29,546 nt of DNA from Bacillota bacterium (GTDB taxonomy: Bacteria > Bacillota > Clostridia > Christensenellales > SZUA-584). The position numbers were made by a program, and so were the translations under genes. Of the stretch, positions 14,025-21,948 are shown one piece after another; position 1 is the stretch's first letter, and the number at the start of each line of letters is the position of its first letter. The DNA lies in NCBI GenBank assembly GCA_023391105.1, contig JAEWBO010000008.1, forward strand, positions 1-29,546. Direction: 5' to 3'. The notes beneath the pieces were generated by a model that saw nothing but the letters and a program-made list of their open reading frames with translations, made no database searches and was not told the DNA's origin.

Positions 14025-14690
14025 TTATAACAAATAATAGTCGCTGCCCTTTTGCTTAAGCGCCGCTTCATCCTTGATGATATAGCCTTGCCGCGTCTTT
14101 TGGAGTATACCCTGACGGCACAGATTGTCCAGCGTACGCAGCAGGTGCCTGTAGCTCGTGCCGAGCATTTCGGAGATCTCGGTGAGTTTTTCCTTAAAGC
14201 ATCCATTGATGCTGGACATCGCGATATAGGCGCACAGGCGCACATCAAGAGATTGAAGGATATTGATTGCGCTGTTGTTGTTGGATCGCATCATCTTCTG
14301 CGCCAACGCCGAGCTCACGGCATTCATGAACACAGCGTTGTTTTTGAGCTCCTTTTGATATCGCGCGCGCGGAATGCCGATGCATGTCACATCTGTGATT
14401 GCCTGCACGCTGGACGCGGCCGCATCAGAGTCCGTTGCAAACTCCGCCTCCCCCATAATGCCCTTTGCCGCGTTAAAGCAAAACAACAGCGTCCTGCCGT
14501 TTGGCGCCGAGTTAAAAACCTTCATACGGCCATTCAAAACAATCAGTACATAAGGGCATGTGTATCCTTGCTGAAAGATGAATTCTTCGCTTTTGTATCG
14601 AAGAAGAGAAATTTCGCTGCAGTCTATATTTTTAAGTCCATATTCAGATAATGTCTCATAATGATTGGCCTGAAGCTTTTCTTTTACCAT
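14025..14690 (-). CDS. Crp/Fnr family transcriptional regulator
   Basis: One-component regulator of 221 residues. A cyclic-nucleotide-binding type beta-roll fills about 25-115 (FIFQQGYTCPYVLIVLNGRMKVF), then a dimer helix, then a winged HTH at about 165-212 (LTEISEMLGTSYRHLLRTLDNL). It lacks the N-terminal cysteine cluster of FNR, so an oxygen-sensing Fe-S cluster is unlikely; the ligand is unknown. ATG 14690 is chosen for AGAGGTG 6 bp upstream; the frame stays open upstream through the operator and is rejected there. It diverges from a DMT transporter, with a perfect palindrome between them, so both are probably its targets. Confidence 0.92.
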   Translation of the reverse strand: MVKEKLQANHYETLSEYGLKNIDCSEISLLRYKSEEFIFQQGYTCPYVLIVLNGRMKVFNSAPNGRTLLFCFNAAKGIMGEAEFATDSDAAASSVQAITDVTCIGIPRARYQKELKNNAVFMNAVSSALAQKMMRSNNNSAINILQSLDVRLCAYIAMSSINGCFKEKLTEISEMLGTSYRHLLRTLDNLCRQGILQKTRQGYIIKDEAALKQKGSDYYLL

Positions 14691-14708
14691 AGCATTCACC
14701 TCTGAAAA

Positions 14709-14730
14709 CAATATGACACATGTCATATTG
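14709..14730. promoter_or_regulatory. Perfect 22-bp palindrome, probable Crp/Fnr-family operator
   Basis: CAATATGACA (14709-14718) and TGTCATATTG (14721-14730) are exact inverse complements with a 2-bp centre. The 22-bp size, symmetry and TGACA/TGTCA arms fit a Crp/Fnr-family dimer. It sits 19 bp before the regulator start and 46 bp before the transporter start. Confidence 0.8.
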
Positions 14731-14775
14731 TGCGTCAAGCCACAGTGATAGTATAGCACCATGGAGGATTTCAAT

Positions 14776-15678
14776 ATGTATCATTTTTTGTCGGTGCTCG
14801 GAGGCGTAATCATCGCCATGATGGTCGTCTTAAACGGTGAACTCACTTCATTTTATGGCCTGTATTCCGCCACAGTGGTCATCCATTTGGCAGGTTTGCT
14901 TTTGATATCCATATTGATCGCAGCTCGGCGCGAGCGCTTCTTGCCTGCCAATAAGCTGCCGTTTCATTTGTACTTGGGCGGGGCTGTCGGCGTCGCCACA
15001 GTGGTGTCCACCAGCATGTCCTACGGCAGAATAAGCGTGTCGGCGATTCTCGCTATCAGCTTGCTCGGCCAATGCCTCACGTCGCTGGTTTTTGACCGAT
15101 ACGGCTTTTTAGGCATGCAAAAACACGCCTTCGCCAAAATGAAGCTGCTTGGCATCGCATTTGTGGTGCTGGGTATCGTGTTTATGACATCGGATTCAAA
15201 AATGAATGCCCTTGTGCCTATCATCGTGTCGCTGCTCAGCGGCGCGACCACCGTCATCTCCCGAACCATCAACGCGGCGCTTGCGCAGCGAACCAGCGTG
15301 CTGACCAGTACTTTTTACAATTATCTTGTGGGGCTTGCCTTATCGGCTGTGATACTGTTTATCGCCGGATGGCGTGAGCCCATGCTCACGCAATTCTCGC
15401 TGTCTCCCGAGGTTTGGATCTATCTTGGCGGCATACTTGGCGTGGGCTTTGTCACACTGCTGAACGTGGCTGTATGCAAAATATCGTCGTTCTACATGAC
15501 ACTGCTGATGTTTGCGGGACAGGTATTTGCCGGTATCGCCATTGATATGATGCTGACCGGCATCTTTTCGCTGAACAACCTGCTTGGCGGCGTTCTTGTC
15601 ACGGTGGGCTTGGTGCAAAATTTATGGGCAGACAAACGGGGCAATGCACGCTCCGCCTGCCGTGCAGTCAGCAACTGA
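14776..15678 (+). CDS. DMT family transporter with two DUF606 (YdcZ) repeats
   Basis: Membrane protein of 300 residues with about ten hydrophobic helices, made of two homologous halves of the DUF606/YdcZ type (each about 140 residues, beginning LGGVIIAMMVVLNGEL and LSGATTVISRTINAAL). Single-repeat members form dimers; this one is a fused pair. It belongs to the drug/metabolite transporter superfamily; substrate and direction are unknown. ATG 14776 is chosen for GGAGG at 14763; an upstream ATG at 14761 overlaps that site. Divergent from the Crp/Fnr regulator, which probably controls it. Confidence 0.9.
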   Translation: MYHFLSVLGGVIIAMMVVLNGELTSFYGLYSATVVIHLAGLLLISILIAARRERFLPANKLPFHLYLGGAVGVATVVSTSMSYGRISVSAILAISLLGQCLTSLVFDRYGFLGMQKHAFAKMKLLGIAFVVLGIVFMTSDSKMNALVPIIVSLLSGATTVISRTINAALAQRTSVLTSTFYNYLVGLALSAVILFIAGWREPMLTQFSLSPEVWIYLGGILGVGFVTLLNVAVCKISSFYMTLLMFAGQVFAGIAIDMMLTGIFSLNNLLGGVLVTVGLVQNLWADKRGNARSACRAVSN

Positions 15679-15727
15679 TGAAAAATACACAATAAACCGC
15701 CCTGAATGTCCCTGAGCGCTTCATATA

Positions 15728-16264
15728 TTACCTCTTTCTGTCGAAGAAGGGTGATTTCCCCGAAGCCGACAGCGGAATCGCCATCGCGATTTTGACATCG
15801 GCATCCATCACCCCAAGACTCAGCGCCGCTTTGCCCGCGGAAAACATGACACGGTTGTCGATGCGCGCATCCGCCGCGATGGAAACAGCCGACCCGAGCG
15901 CAATCCCCAAATCCAGCGGATCATACACGCAGACACCGTTTTTATCGGTGCAGTCAGTGCAGTTTTTAAAGTGACAATAGACGCAGCCTTCCTGCAGCTT
16001 ACGTGTGTCAAACGTGGTGCCGACCATCACCACAACCTCGCTGCTGCGAATGCAGCTTGCATCCCGAATGAAAAAACCATAGTTCAACACCTCCGAGAGG
16101 CGCTCCATTTCATCGGCCAAAGTGTCTTTGTCCTCTCCAGTGATGATGCAGGTCTTGATATGGTCAGTCCCCTTTGTTTTGGGCGCGGTGCGTGCCGCCG
16201 CACACATGCTGCGCGCCACATTCATGATGGCCGCCTTTTCCGCCGCTGCTGAATTCTCAATCAT
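15728..16264 (-). CDS. DUF2148 ferredoxin-like domain protein
   Basis: Uncharacterised DUF2148 protein of 178 residues, common in strict anaerobes. A Cys-rich segment (Cys94, Cys97, Cys102, Cys105 and Cys112) fits a 4Fe-4S cluster site. The N-terminus is helical and Ala-rich with Cys21; the C-terminal part carries a DPLDLGIALGSAVS segment and DADVKIAMAIPLSASGKSPFFDR. A redox or electron-transfer role is inferred only from the cysteines. ATG 16264 follows AAGGAGA. It lies 24 bp downstream of the AdhR-like regulator on the same strand, so it is probably co-transcribed and part of that electrophile response. Confidence 0.88.
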   Translation of the reverse strand: MIENSAAAEKAAIMNVARSMCAAARTAPKTKGTDHIKTCIITGEDKDTLADEMERLSEVLNYGFFIRDASCIRSSEVVVMVGTTFDTRKLQEGCVYCHFKNCTDCTDKNGVCVYDPLDLGIALGSAVSIAADARIDNRVMFSAGKAALSLGVMDADVKIAMAIPLSASGKSPFFDRKR

Positions 16265-16288
16265 TTTGTCTTCTCCTTTGTATATGCT

Positions 16289-16672
16289 TTAAGCTTGCTG
16301 CTTTTGATACTCTTCATACTGCGCCGAAAAGCATTCGATCTTGCATATGACCTTTGACAAATGCTTCTCCATCTCTCTGATCTGCTCCTCCACCGTAAGT
16401 TTATGCTCAAAAAGAATATCACAGCGCTGCTTAAGCGTCTGCCCGCCTTGCGCGCTTAATGCCACAAACTCCTTGATTTGCTTTATCGACATGCCTGTGC
16501 TTTTGAGACAGCATATCAGCTCCAGCGCTTCCAGATCATCCTCCGAAAAACGGCGGCTGCCGCCTGCGCTTCGATTTATATTGGGCAGCAACCCTTCCTT
16601 TTCATAGTAGCGAAGCGTATGGGTGGGCAGGCTGGTCTTGTTGGCAACCTGTTGGATCGAGTATGCACTCAT
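16289..16672 (-). CDS. MerR-family regulator, AdhR-like
   Basis: MerR regulator of 127 residues. The N-terminal winged helix is at 4-70 (YSIQQVANKTSLPTHTLRYY), followed by a coiled dimer helix at about 78-115. Cys54 and Cys55 (ELICCLKSTGMS) sit where Bacillus AdhR carries its redox-sensing Cys52, and the adjacent operator matches the AdhR box. This suggests sensing of aldehydes and other carbonyl electrophiles by thiol modification. ATG 16672 is chosen for GGAG just upstream. First gene of a minus-strand pair with DUF2148, divergent from aldo/keto reductase and Fe-alcohol dehydrogenase. Confidence 0.9.
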   Translation of the reverse strand: MSAYSIQQVANKTSLPTHTLRYYEKEGLLPNINRSAGGSRRFSEDDLEALELICCLKSTGMSIKQIKEFVALSAQGGQTLKQRCDILFEHKLTVEEQIREMEKHLSKVICKIECFSAQYEEYQKQQA

Positions 16673-16692
16673 TTTTTTCTCCAAATTCATTC

Positions 16693-16733
16693 ATTATATC
16701 TATTGACTTAAAGTTTGCTTTAAGTTTTATAAT
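16693..16733. promoter_or_regulatory. Divergent MerR-type promoters with AdhR operator
   Basis: On plus, TTGACT (16703-16708) and TATAAT (16728-16733) are 19 bp apart, the long spacer typical of MerR-activated promoters. The spacer region holds the perfect dyad CTTAAAG-TTTG-CTTTAAG (16707-16724), the same pattern as the known AdhR box CTTAAAG-N4-CTTTAAG. On minus, TTAAAG (16723-16718) and TATAAT (16698-16693) are also 19 bp apart, so one bound dimer could act on both directions. Confidence 0.88.
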
Positions 16734-16815
16734 CGTATTGTAAGGCAAACAAGTCCATGTTGCAAACAAATTTATACCATCCATACTTTTTATCAGACAA
16801 GGAGACATAACAGCA

Positions 16816-17736
16816 ATGAGAACAATGAAATTAGGTGTGAGCGCGCTCAATGTACCAGTGATAGCGGTTGGCTGCATGAGAATGAAATCTCTGGATAGAA
16901 AGAGTGCTGAGGTTGTCATACAAACCGCGCTGGATCAGGGCGCGAACTTTTTCGATCACGCAGATGTATACGGAGATGGGCTTTCCGAAGCTATATTTGC
17001 CGATGCGGTTCAAATGAGCGCGCATGTGCGTGAAAAGCTGATACTGCAATCCAAATGCGGGATTTCGCGCAAAGGAATGTTCGACTTTTCCAAAGAGCAT
17101 ATTCTCGAATCGGTGGATGGCAGCTTAAAGCGCCTCAAAACCGAATACCTTGATGTGCTGCTGCTGCACCGTCCGGATGCGCTCGTGGAGCCCGAAGAAG
17201 TGGCTGAGGCGTTTGATATTCTGCAAAGCACCGGAAAAGTGAGACACTTCGGCGTCTCCAACCAAAAGCCCCTGCAGATTGAGCTGCTCAAAAAATATGT
17301 GAAACAGCCCTTCGTGACTAACCAGCTTCAGCTCAGCATCACGAACGCCACGATGATAAGCAACGGTATCAATGTCAATATGGAAAACGGTTCTGCCGTC
17401 GATAGAGACGGCAGCGTGCTCGATTACTGCCGCCTGCATGACATCACCATACAGCCGTGGTCGCCGTTCCAATACGGGTTCTTTGAAGGCGTTTTCTTAG
17501 GCAGCGATAAGTTCCCGGAACTCAACAAGAAGATCGATGAGATCGCCGAGCGATACAGCGTGTCCAACACGACGATTGCCATCGCGTGGCTGCTGCGCCA
17601 CCCGGCCAAAATGCAGCCTGTGACGGGCACGATGAATCCGCAGAGGCTGATGGACTGCTGCAAGGCCGCAGATATCACGCTCACGCGGCTTGAGTGGTAT
17701 GAAATATACCGCGCCGCAGGCAATATATTGCCATAA
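16816..17736 (+). CDS. Aldo/keto reductase (YdhF-like)
   Basis: NAD(P)H-dependent aldehyde/ketone reductase of 306 residues with a TIM-barrel fold. The catalytic tetrad is visible: Asp47 and Tyr52 (FFDHADVYG), Lys80 (QSKCG) and His118 (LLLHRPD). The cofactor-side motifs GVSN and the late barrel IQPWSPFQYG are in place. It resembles the YdhF branch and has no Fe-S extension. ATG 16816 follows AAGGAG by about 10 bp. It is the first gene after the AdhR-like operator and is followed 22 bp later by Fe-alcohol dehydrogenase; together they would convert toxic aldehydes or dicarbonyls to alcohols. Confidence 0.93.
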   Translation: MRTMKLGVSALNVPVIAVGCMRMKSLDRKSAEVVIQTALDQGANFFDHADVYGDGLSEAIFADAVQMSAHVREKLILQSKCGISRKGMFDFSKEHILESVDGSLKRLKTEYLDVLLLHRPDALVEPEEVAEAFDILQSTGKVRHFGVSNQKPLQIELLKKYVKQPFVTNQLQLSITNATMISNGINVNMENGSAVDRDGSVLDYCRLHDITIQPWSPFQYGFFEGVFLGSDKFPELNKKIDEIAERYSVSNTTIAIAWLLRHPAKMQPVTGTMNPQRLMDCCKAADITLTRLEWYEIYRAAGNILP

Positions 17737-17758
17737 TACGATACAAGGAGAGAATCAT

Positions 17759-18922
17759 ATGAGTTTTCATTATTATATGCCCACACGCATTTTATACGGC
17801 AAAGGAAAGCTTAATTCTCTGCATGAACAGGCACTGCCGGGCAGAAAGGCGCTGATTGTCACGTCTGCCGGCCAATCAGTTAAGAAACACGGGTATCTGG
17901 AGCGCGTGGAAAACGAGCTTAAGCTGGCGCGCGTTGATTACGAGCTATATGACAAGATTCTGCCCAACCCCATCAAGGATCATGTGATGGAGGGCAGTGC
18001 GCTGGCCAAGAGTACCGGTTGCGATTTTATCGTCGGCCTCGGCGGCGGCAGCAGCATCGATTCTGCAAAAGCCATCGCCATCATGGCAGCTAACGAGGGT
18101 GACTACTGGGATTATATATCCGGCGGCTCCGGCAAGGGACTGAAAGTCCCCAATGCGCCGCTTCCGGTCGTCGCGATTACGACCACAGCAGGAACAGGCA
18201 CCGAAGCCGACCCCTGGATGGTGGTCTCCAATGGACAGGAAAAGATCGGTTTCGGATACGATAAAACGTTTCCTGTTCTCTCTGTCGTTGATCCGGATCT
18301 CATGCTGACAGTTCCCCCAAGACTCACCGCATTTCAGGGCTTTGATGCTCTCTTCCACAGCACGGAAGGCTACATTAGTGCCGCAGCCAACGAAATGAGC
18401 GATCTGTTTGCACTCAAGGCCATTTCACTGATTGGAAAAAGCCTTACCAAAGCCGTGAATAACGGCAGCGATGAAGCCGCCAGAGCCGATGTGGCGCTGG
18501 CAAATACACTCGCCGGCATTGTGGAGTCCACATCGAGCTGCACATCCGAGCACTCAATTGAGCACGCGTTAAGCGCCCATCATCACAGCCTCGAGCATGG
18601 CGCGGGGCTCATCATGATCAGCCGCGCTTATTTCACATTCCTTGCGAATTCGGGCTCCTGCGACGAACGCCTCGTCGACATGGCCAAAGCGCTTGGAAAG
18701 ACTGACGCAACCAAGCCTATGGATTTTGTCACAGCTCTCTCTGATTTGCAAAAGGTATGCGGTGTGGCTGAGCTCAAAATGTCCGATTACGGCATCACAC
18801 ACGACGAAATTCCCGTGCTCGCCAAAAACGCACGCGATACAATGGGCGGCCTTTTCAGCGCCGACCCGTGCGAGATCACGCACAGTGATGTGATTGCGAT
18901 ATTGGAGCAGTCTTATAGCTAA
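17759..18922 (+). CDS. Iron-containing alcohol dehydrogenase
   Basis: Group III alcohol dehydrogenase of 387 residues. The NAD(P) site GGGSSID is at 95-101 and the TTAGTGTE segment at about 142-149. Iron ligands by family alignment are Asp196, His200 (GFDALFH), His265 and His280, with His269 in the catalytic position. ATG 17759 is chosen for AAGGAGAG 8 bp upstream. It is co-transcribed with the aldo/keto reductase from the AdhR-like promoter and probably reduces aldehydes in the electrophile response; butanol or lactaldehyde dehydrogenase activity is possible but not shown by sequence. Confidence 0.94.
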   Translation: MSFHYYMPTRILYGKGKLNSLHEQALPGRKALIVTSAGQSVKKHGYLERVENELKLARVDYELYDKILPNPIKDHVMEGSALAKSTGCDFIVGLGGGSSIDSAKAIAIMAANEGDYWDYISGGSGKGLKVPNAPLPVVAITTTAGTGTEADPWMVVSNGQEKIGFGYDKTFPVLSVVDPDLMLTVPPRLTAFQGFDALFHSTEGYISAAANEMSDLFALKAISLIGKSLTKAVNNGSDEAARADVALANTLAGIVESTSSCTSEHSIEHALSAHHHSLEHGAGLIMISRAYFTFLANSGSCDERLVDMAKALGKTDATKPMDFVTALSDLQKVCGVAELKMSDYGITHDEIPVLAKNARDTMGGLFSADPCEITHSDVIAILEQSYS

Positions 18923-18962
18923 ACGAGATAAACGTTCTGCCTATTTTACCAACCCTAACTGA

Positions 18963-18996
18963 AAAGAGCTGACAGCGCGTCTGCCAGCTCTTTACT
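18963..18996. terminator. Bidirectional terminator between Fe-ADH and ABC genes
   Basis: AAAGAGCTG (18963-18971) and CAGCTCTTT (18985-18993) form a perfect 9-bp stem, extended inside by CAG/CTG. On minus it is followed by TTTTCAG and on plus by a short T-rich stretch, so it can serve both converging transcripts. Confidence 0.82.
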
Positions 18997-19047
18997 TATT
19001 ACATGCAAAGTATCGTTATATAATGTTTTAGAGGTTTAATGATTTTC

Positions 19048-19791
19048 TCATTCCCATTTAAAAAAACGTATTGCCAACCCAATACAGACAGCCGCCAGCA
19101 AAACCATCACAAATACCGGAATAAGCACATTATCACCCGGCAGACCCAATGAGGTCGTCTTCAAAAGCTTGATGCCCTGTGTCAGCGGAAGTATATCTGC
19201 TGCTTTCTGAAGCGGAACCGGCATCACTTCGTAAGGAAGCGTGGCACCCGAAAATATGAGCATCGGAAAATACAAAACACTGCACAGCACGCCTGCCGTT
19301 TTTACATTTTTAGAAATACCGCCCACCATCATGCCGATGCTGAACATCGTCAGCATCACCAAAAGAAAAGCGAGCAGAAACTGGGGCCATGACCCCTGCA
19401 GCTGATAACCGAATAAAATTGCTGCCGCCGCGTATACAAGAACGAGCGATACAAGCGCATACACCGCATATACCGTAACCTGAACGGCCAAAAGCACAGT
19501 TGGGCTTACCGGCGTCACTTTGAACCGCTTTAGAATTTTCTTGTGCCGGTAATCGGATACCACCAAAGGCAGTCCCATCACGCCGCCTGCGCAAACAGCA
19601 ATTGCCGAAACCGCACCAAAGCTTTGCTCCAAAGCTGTGTAGCTTGCGCCGTCAAAGGCGGGCTTGCTGCCAAAAATGATACCGAGTATCACCATCACGA
19701 CAACCGGCATGCAGATTGCGAATATGACCATATCCATACCGCGAAGCGACAGTTTCATTTCTGTTTTAAAAAGTGTGCTGAATGCTTTCAT
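19048..19791 (-). CDS. ABC-2 type exporter permease
   Basis: Membrane subunit of 247 residues, six hydrophobic segments, ABC-2 type. Family features include the N-terminal basic end and first helix (FAICMPVVVMVILGIIFG), the periplasmic loop before VVSDYRHKKILKRFKVTPVSP, and the final helices ending LAIRFFKWE. ATG 19791 is chosen because GAGGAGG lies just upstream and it begins 1 bp after the ATPase stop. It pairs with the preceding ATPase as a drug or antibiotic-type exporter; the linked regulator makes inducible resistance the best guess. Confidence 0.9.
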   Translation of the reverse strand: MKAFSTLFKTEMKLSLRGMDMVIFAICMPVVVMVILGIIFGSKPAFDGASYTALEQSFGAVSAIAVCAGGVMGLPLVVSDYRHKKILKRFKVTPVSPTVLLAVQVTVYAVYALVSLVLVYAAAAILFGYQLQGSWPQFLLAFLLVMLTMFSIGMMVGGISKNVKTAGVLCSVLYFPMLIFSGATLPYEVMPVPLQKAADILPLTQGIKLLKTTSLGLPGDNVLIPVFVMVLLAAVCIGLAIRFFKWE

Positions 19792-19792
19792 A

Positions 19793-20512
19793 TCAGTTTT
19801 CCTCCTCATCCGTGAACCAAAGATAGGCATCCTCGAATTTGTCATACGGGCTGGCCGCGATGGCTTCCTTTACCGTTCCATCGAATACGCTTATGCCTCT
19901 TTTTAAAATTTTTATTCGGTCACAGAGGGCTTCTACCTCATCCATGAAGTGAGAGGTCAGCAAAATCGTCAATCCCTGCGCCTTTAGCGTAGATAAACAT
20001 TTCCAGACATCGCGCCGCGCTCTTGCGTCGAGTCCTGTTGTCAGCTCATCTAAGAACACAACTTCGGGGTTCGGAATAAGCGCCAGAACAATGAACAACC
20101 GCTGCTTCTGTCCACCCGAAAGCTCGCTCACCTGACGGTTAAGTTTGTCAATCAGTCCGAATTGCTTCAACAGCGCGGTTTCATCGGCAGCGTTTTTATA
20201 AAGAGACTTCGTCACGCTGCAAAGCTCAAGCACCGTAATCTTGTCCTGATAATTGGCCTCTTGAAACTGAATACCCACTCGCTCAAACAATGTCTTGCGA
20301 TCCCTTTGCGGGTTCATACCAAGAATGCTTATCTCTGCACTGTCCGCCTTTTTCGTGCCTAAAATGCATTCGATCGTCGTGCTTTTTCCCGCTCCGTTTG
20401 CGCCTAGCAACCCGAATACCTCCCCGGAACAAACGGAAAACCCCACATTTTGAACCGCTTTTACGCCGTGATAGGATTTACATAGTTTTTTTACCTGAAT
20501 TGTTGGCTCCAC
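19793..20512 (-). CDS. ABC exporter ATP-binding protein
   Basis: ATPase subunit of 239 residues of the drug-exporter (CcmA/DrrA-like) type. Walker A GANGAGKST, Q-loop (GIQFQEANYQ), intact signature LSGGQ, Walker B VVFLDEL and switch TSHFM are all present. GTG 20512 is chosen because GGAGG lies 10 bp upstream; the frame is open to 20596, but that part would overlap the inverted repeat and the regulator's 3' end. Next gene on the strand is the permease, 1 bp away. Walker B has Leu where Pro is usual (DEL for DEP), a conservative change. Confidence 0.93.
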   Translation of the reverse strand: MEPTIQVKKLCKSYHGVKAVQNVGFSVCSGEVFGLLGANGAGKSTTIECILGTKKADSAEISILGMNPQRDRKTLFERVGIQFQEANYQDKITVLELCSVTKSLYKNAADETALLKQFGLIDKLNRQVSELSGGQKQRLFIVLALIPNPEVVFLDELTTGLDARARRDVWKCLSTLKAQGLTILLTSHFMDEVEALCDRIKILKRGISVFDGTVKEAIAASPYDKFEDAYLWFTDEEEN

Positions 20513-20549
20513 ACTAAACACACCTCCAAATATTTGTCGTGAAAAAAGA

Positions 20550-20590
20550 ATAACACCGGTATAAACACTGGTGTTATAGTGGAGGGTTTG
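20550..20590 (-). promoter_or_regulatory. Operator-like element before the ABC exporter (site A)
   Basis: ATAACACCGGT (20550-20560) and ACTGGTGTTAT (20567-20577) form an inverted repeat with one mismatch and a 6-bp centre. Overlapping it, 20568-20590 reads CTGGTGTT-AT-AGTGGAGGGTTT, nearly the same as site B at 21373-21396. It covers the regulator's last codons and lies about 40-75 bp before the ATPase start. A clean promoter is not evident on the minus strand here; TTGGCA near 20595 is the best -35. Confidence 0.55.
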
Positions 20591-21335
20591 TGCCAAACCT
20601 CTTTTTTATTTTTTCTAGCTGTATCAGCATATCGCAGCTGCTTTTTTCAGCCTGCTTTAGTGACGTCATCAGCTTGTCACAAACCGAGATGATATCGTCA
20701 TTGTCTTTCGGCGTGTCGATCACCTCACGGATATTCGTACCAGGATCATATGTCAGCGCATTCAGCATTCGCAAAATCGATGAAAGCGAATAGTTCGCGA
20801 ACCTTAAGCAGCGTATAATTTTGAGGCGGCATAGATCCTCCTGGGTATAAACGCGATAACCGTTGTGCTTGCGTTTAATCGTGAGGAGTCCGTTCATCTC
20901 CCAGTTTCTTAGTGCATCCATTGATATTTTGAGACACTCAGACGTTTCTTTTCTTGTTAAGCAAATGCTCTGCATGTTATAGTCTCTGCCCTTTAGTATT
21001 TGCTCTGCAATGACAATGGCTTCTTCAGCGTTCAATTGCTCCGCTTTGATCTGCTGCTTGTAGCTTTCTGCCAGACAAATCGCTCTGTCAAAATCGCCGG
21101 AAGCCGACGCTTTGATGATTTCTATCGCCTTTTTGCGCAAACCGTTTTGCAGCACCTCCACTCTGAGCGCCAGCCGAACCAGTTTTAACTGCTCCAGATG
21201 AATATCCGTAAAGACACGATACCCATTTGGCCTTCGCTGTGGCTTCGGTATCAGCTCCAGCTCCTCATAAAGCCTTATCGTATTCGGATGCACGCCAATG
21301 AGACTTGCTACCTGCGATGTTTTGTAGCCGTTCAA
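20574..21335 (-). CDS. Regulator with two MerR-type DNA-binding domains
   Basis: Regulator of 253 residues with two separate MerR winged-helix domains. The first spans about 2-70 (TSQVASLIGVHPNTIRLYEE, then RRPNGYRVF); the second about 125-190 (TSECLKISMDALRNWEMNG, then RKHNGYRVY). Between and after them are helical stretches, with no clear drug-binding domain. Both halves keep the NGYRV wing motif, so both should bind DNA. TTG 21335 is the start, with AAGGAGG 4-5 bp upstream. It lies just upstream of the ABC exporter on the same strand, and a repeated element is found before both units. Confidence 0.88.
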   Translation of the reverse strand: MNGYKTSQVASLIGVHPNTIRLYEELELIPKPQRRPNGYRVFTDIHLEQLKLVRLALRVEVLQNGLRKKAIEIIKASASGDFDRAICLAESYKQQIKAEQLNAEEAIVIAEQILKGRDYNMQSICLTRKETSECLKISMDALRNWEMNGLLTIKRKHNGYRVYTQEDLCRLKIIRCLRFANYSLSSILRMLNALTYDPGTNIREVIDTPKDNDDIISVCDKLMTSLKQAEKSSCDMLIQLEKIKKRFGTNPPL

Positions 21336-21372
21336 TCAACTCGCCTCCTTAACCAATATCATATTTGTTAGT

Positions 21373-21425
21373 CTGGTGTTGTTAGTGGAGGGTTTCATTA
21401 TAATGGCTTTCATGTATTTACTCAA
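21373..21425 (-). promoter_or_regulatory. Promoter of tandem-MerR regulator with site B
   Basis: Minus-strand TTGAGT (21425-21420), 17 bp, TATAAT (21402-21397). Directly downstream, at the expected start of transcription, 21373-21396 reads CTGGTGTT-GTT-AGTGGAGGGTTT, matching site A except for a 3-bp rather than 2-bp spacer. Its place after the -10 suggests autorepression. Confidence 0.65.
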
Positions 21426-21455
21426 TATCTGACTATTACTTTGTGGAAATAGTCC

Positions 21456-21484
21456 TTGACTATTTTAATACTATATAGTACTAT
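21456..21484 (+). promoter_or_regulatory. Promoter and palindrome of the marR gene
   Basis: TTGACT (21456-21461), 17 bp, TACTAT (21479-21484). A perfect palindrome ATAGTACTAT (21475-21484) covers the -10 box, a likely MarR operator for autorepression. Confidence 0.75.
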
Positions 21485-21507
21485 CCTATACAGAACGGAG
21501 GATACAT

Positions 21508-21948
21508 ATGGAAAAACGGGGCGGTTTTCTAATTTCACAGATAAAACAAATTCAAGGGCGCATTTTTGAAAGGCTGTTGTCAAATGCCGGTATTGAAGCG
21601 TTTAACGGCGCACAGGGTCGTATTCTTTATGTGCTGTGGCAAAAGGACGGCCTGCCCATCGTGGAGCTTTCCCGAAAGACGGGGCTTGCCAAAACAACGC
21701 TGACCGGCATGCTGGATAGGCTGGAAAGCCAAGGACTCATTACAAGATGTTCCGACTCGGCCGACCGCCGCCAGATCATTATCCGCCTCGCGGAGAAAGC
21801 CAAGCAGCTAAACAGCGATTATACCAGAGTGTCGCAGGAGATGAATCAGCTTTTCTATCGCGGCTTTTCAAATGACGACATCATCCATTTTGAAAATACG
21901 CTGAAACGTATACTTAAAAATTTAGAGGAGAGTGAGAGCCAGAAATGA
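21508..21948 (+). CDS. MarR family regulator
   Basis: Winged-helix MarR protein of 146 residues. The DNA-binding region is LPIVELSRKTGLAKTTLTGM followed by the wing with the conserved DRR (DSADRRQIIIRL), and helices at both ends for dimerisation. It has no Cys in the sensing helix region, so a small-molecule ligand is more likely than thiol oxidation. ATG 21508 follows CGGAGGA. Its last codons overlap the start of the flavin-binding protein (ATGA), so the two are translationally coupled, and a palindrome over the promoter points to autoregulation of both. Confidence 0.93.
   Translation: MEKRGGFLISQIKQIQGRIFERLLSNAGIEAFNGAQGRILYVLWQKDGLPIVELSRKTGLAKTTLTGMLDRLESQGLITRCSDSADRRQIIIRLAEKAKQLNSDYTRVSQEMNQLFYRGFSNDDIIHFENTLKRILKNLEESESQK

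Noticed and set aside
13862..14248. 128-residue frame antisense to the Crp/Fnr gene
   Set aside because: It overlaps the HTH-coding part of the regulator and has no start signal or motif; it is a shadow frame.
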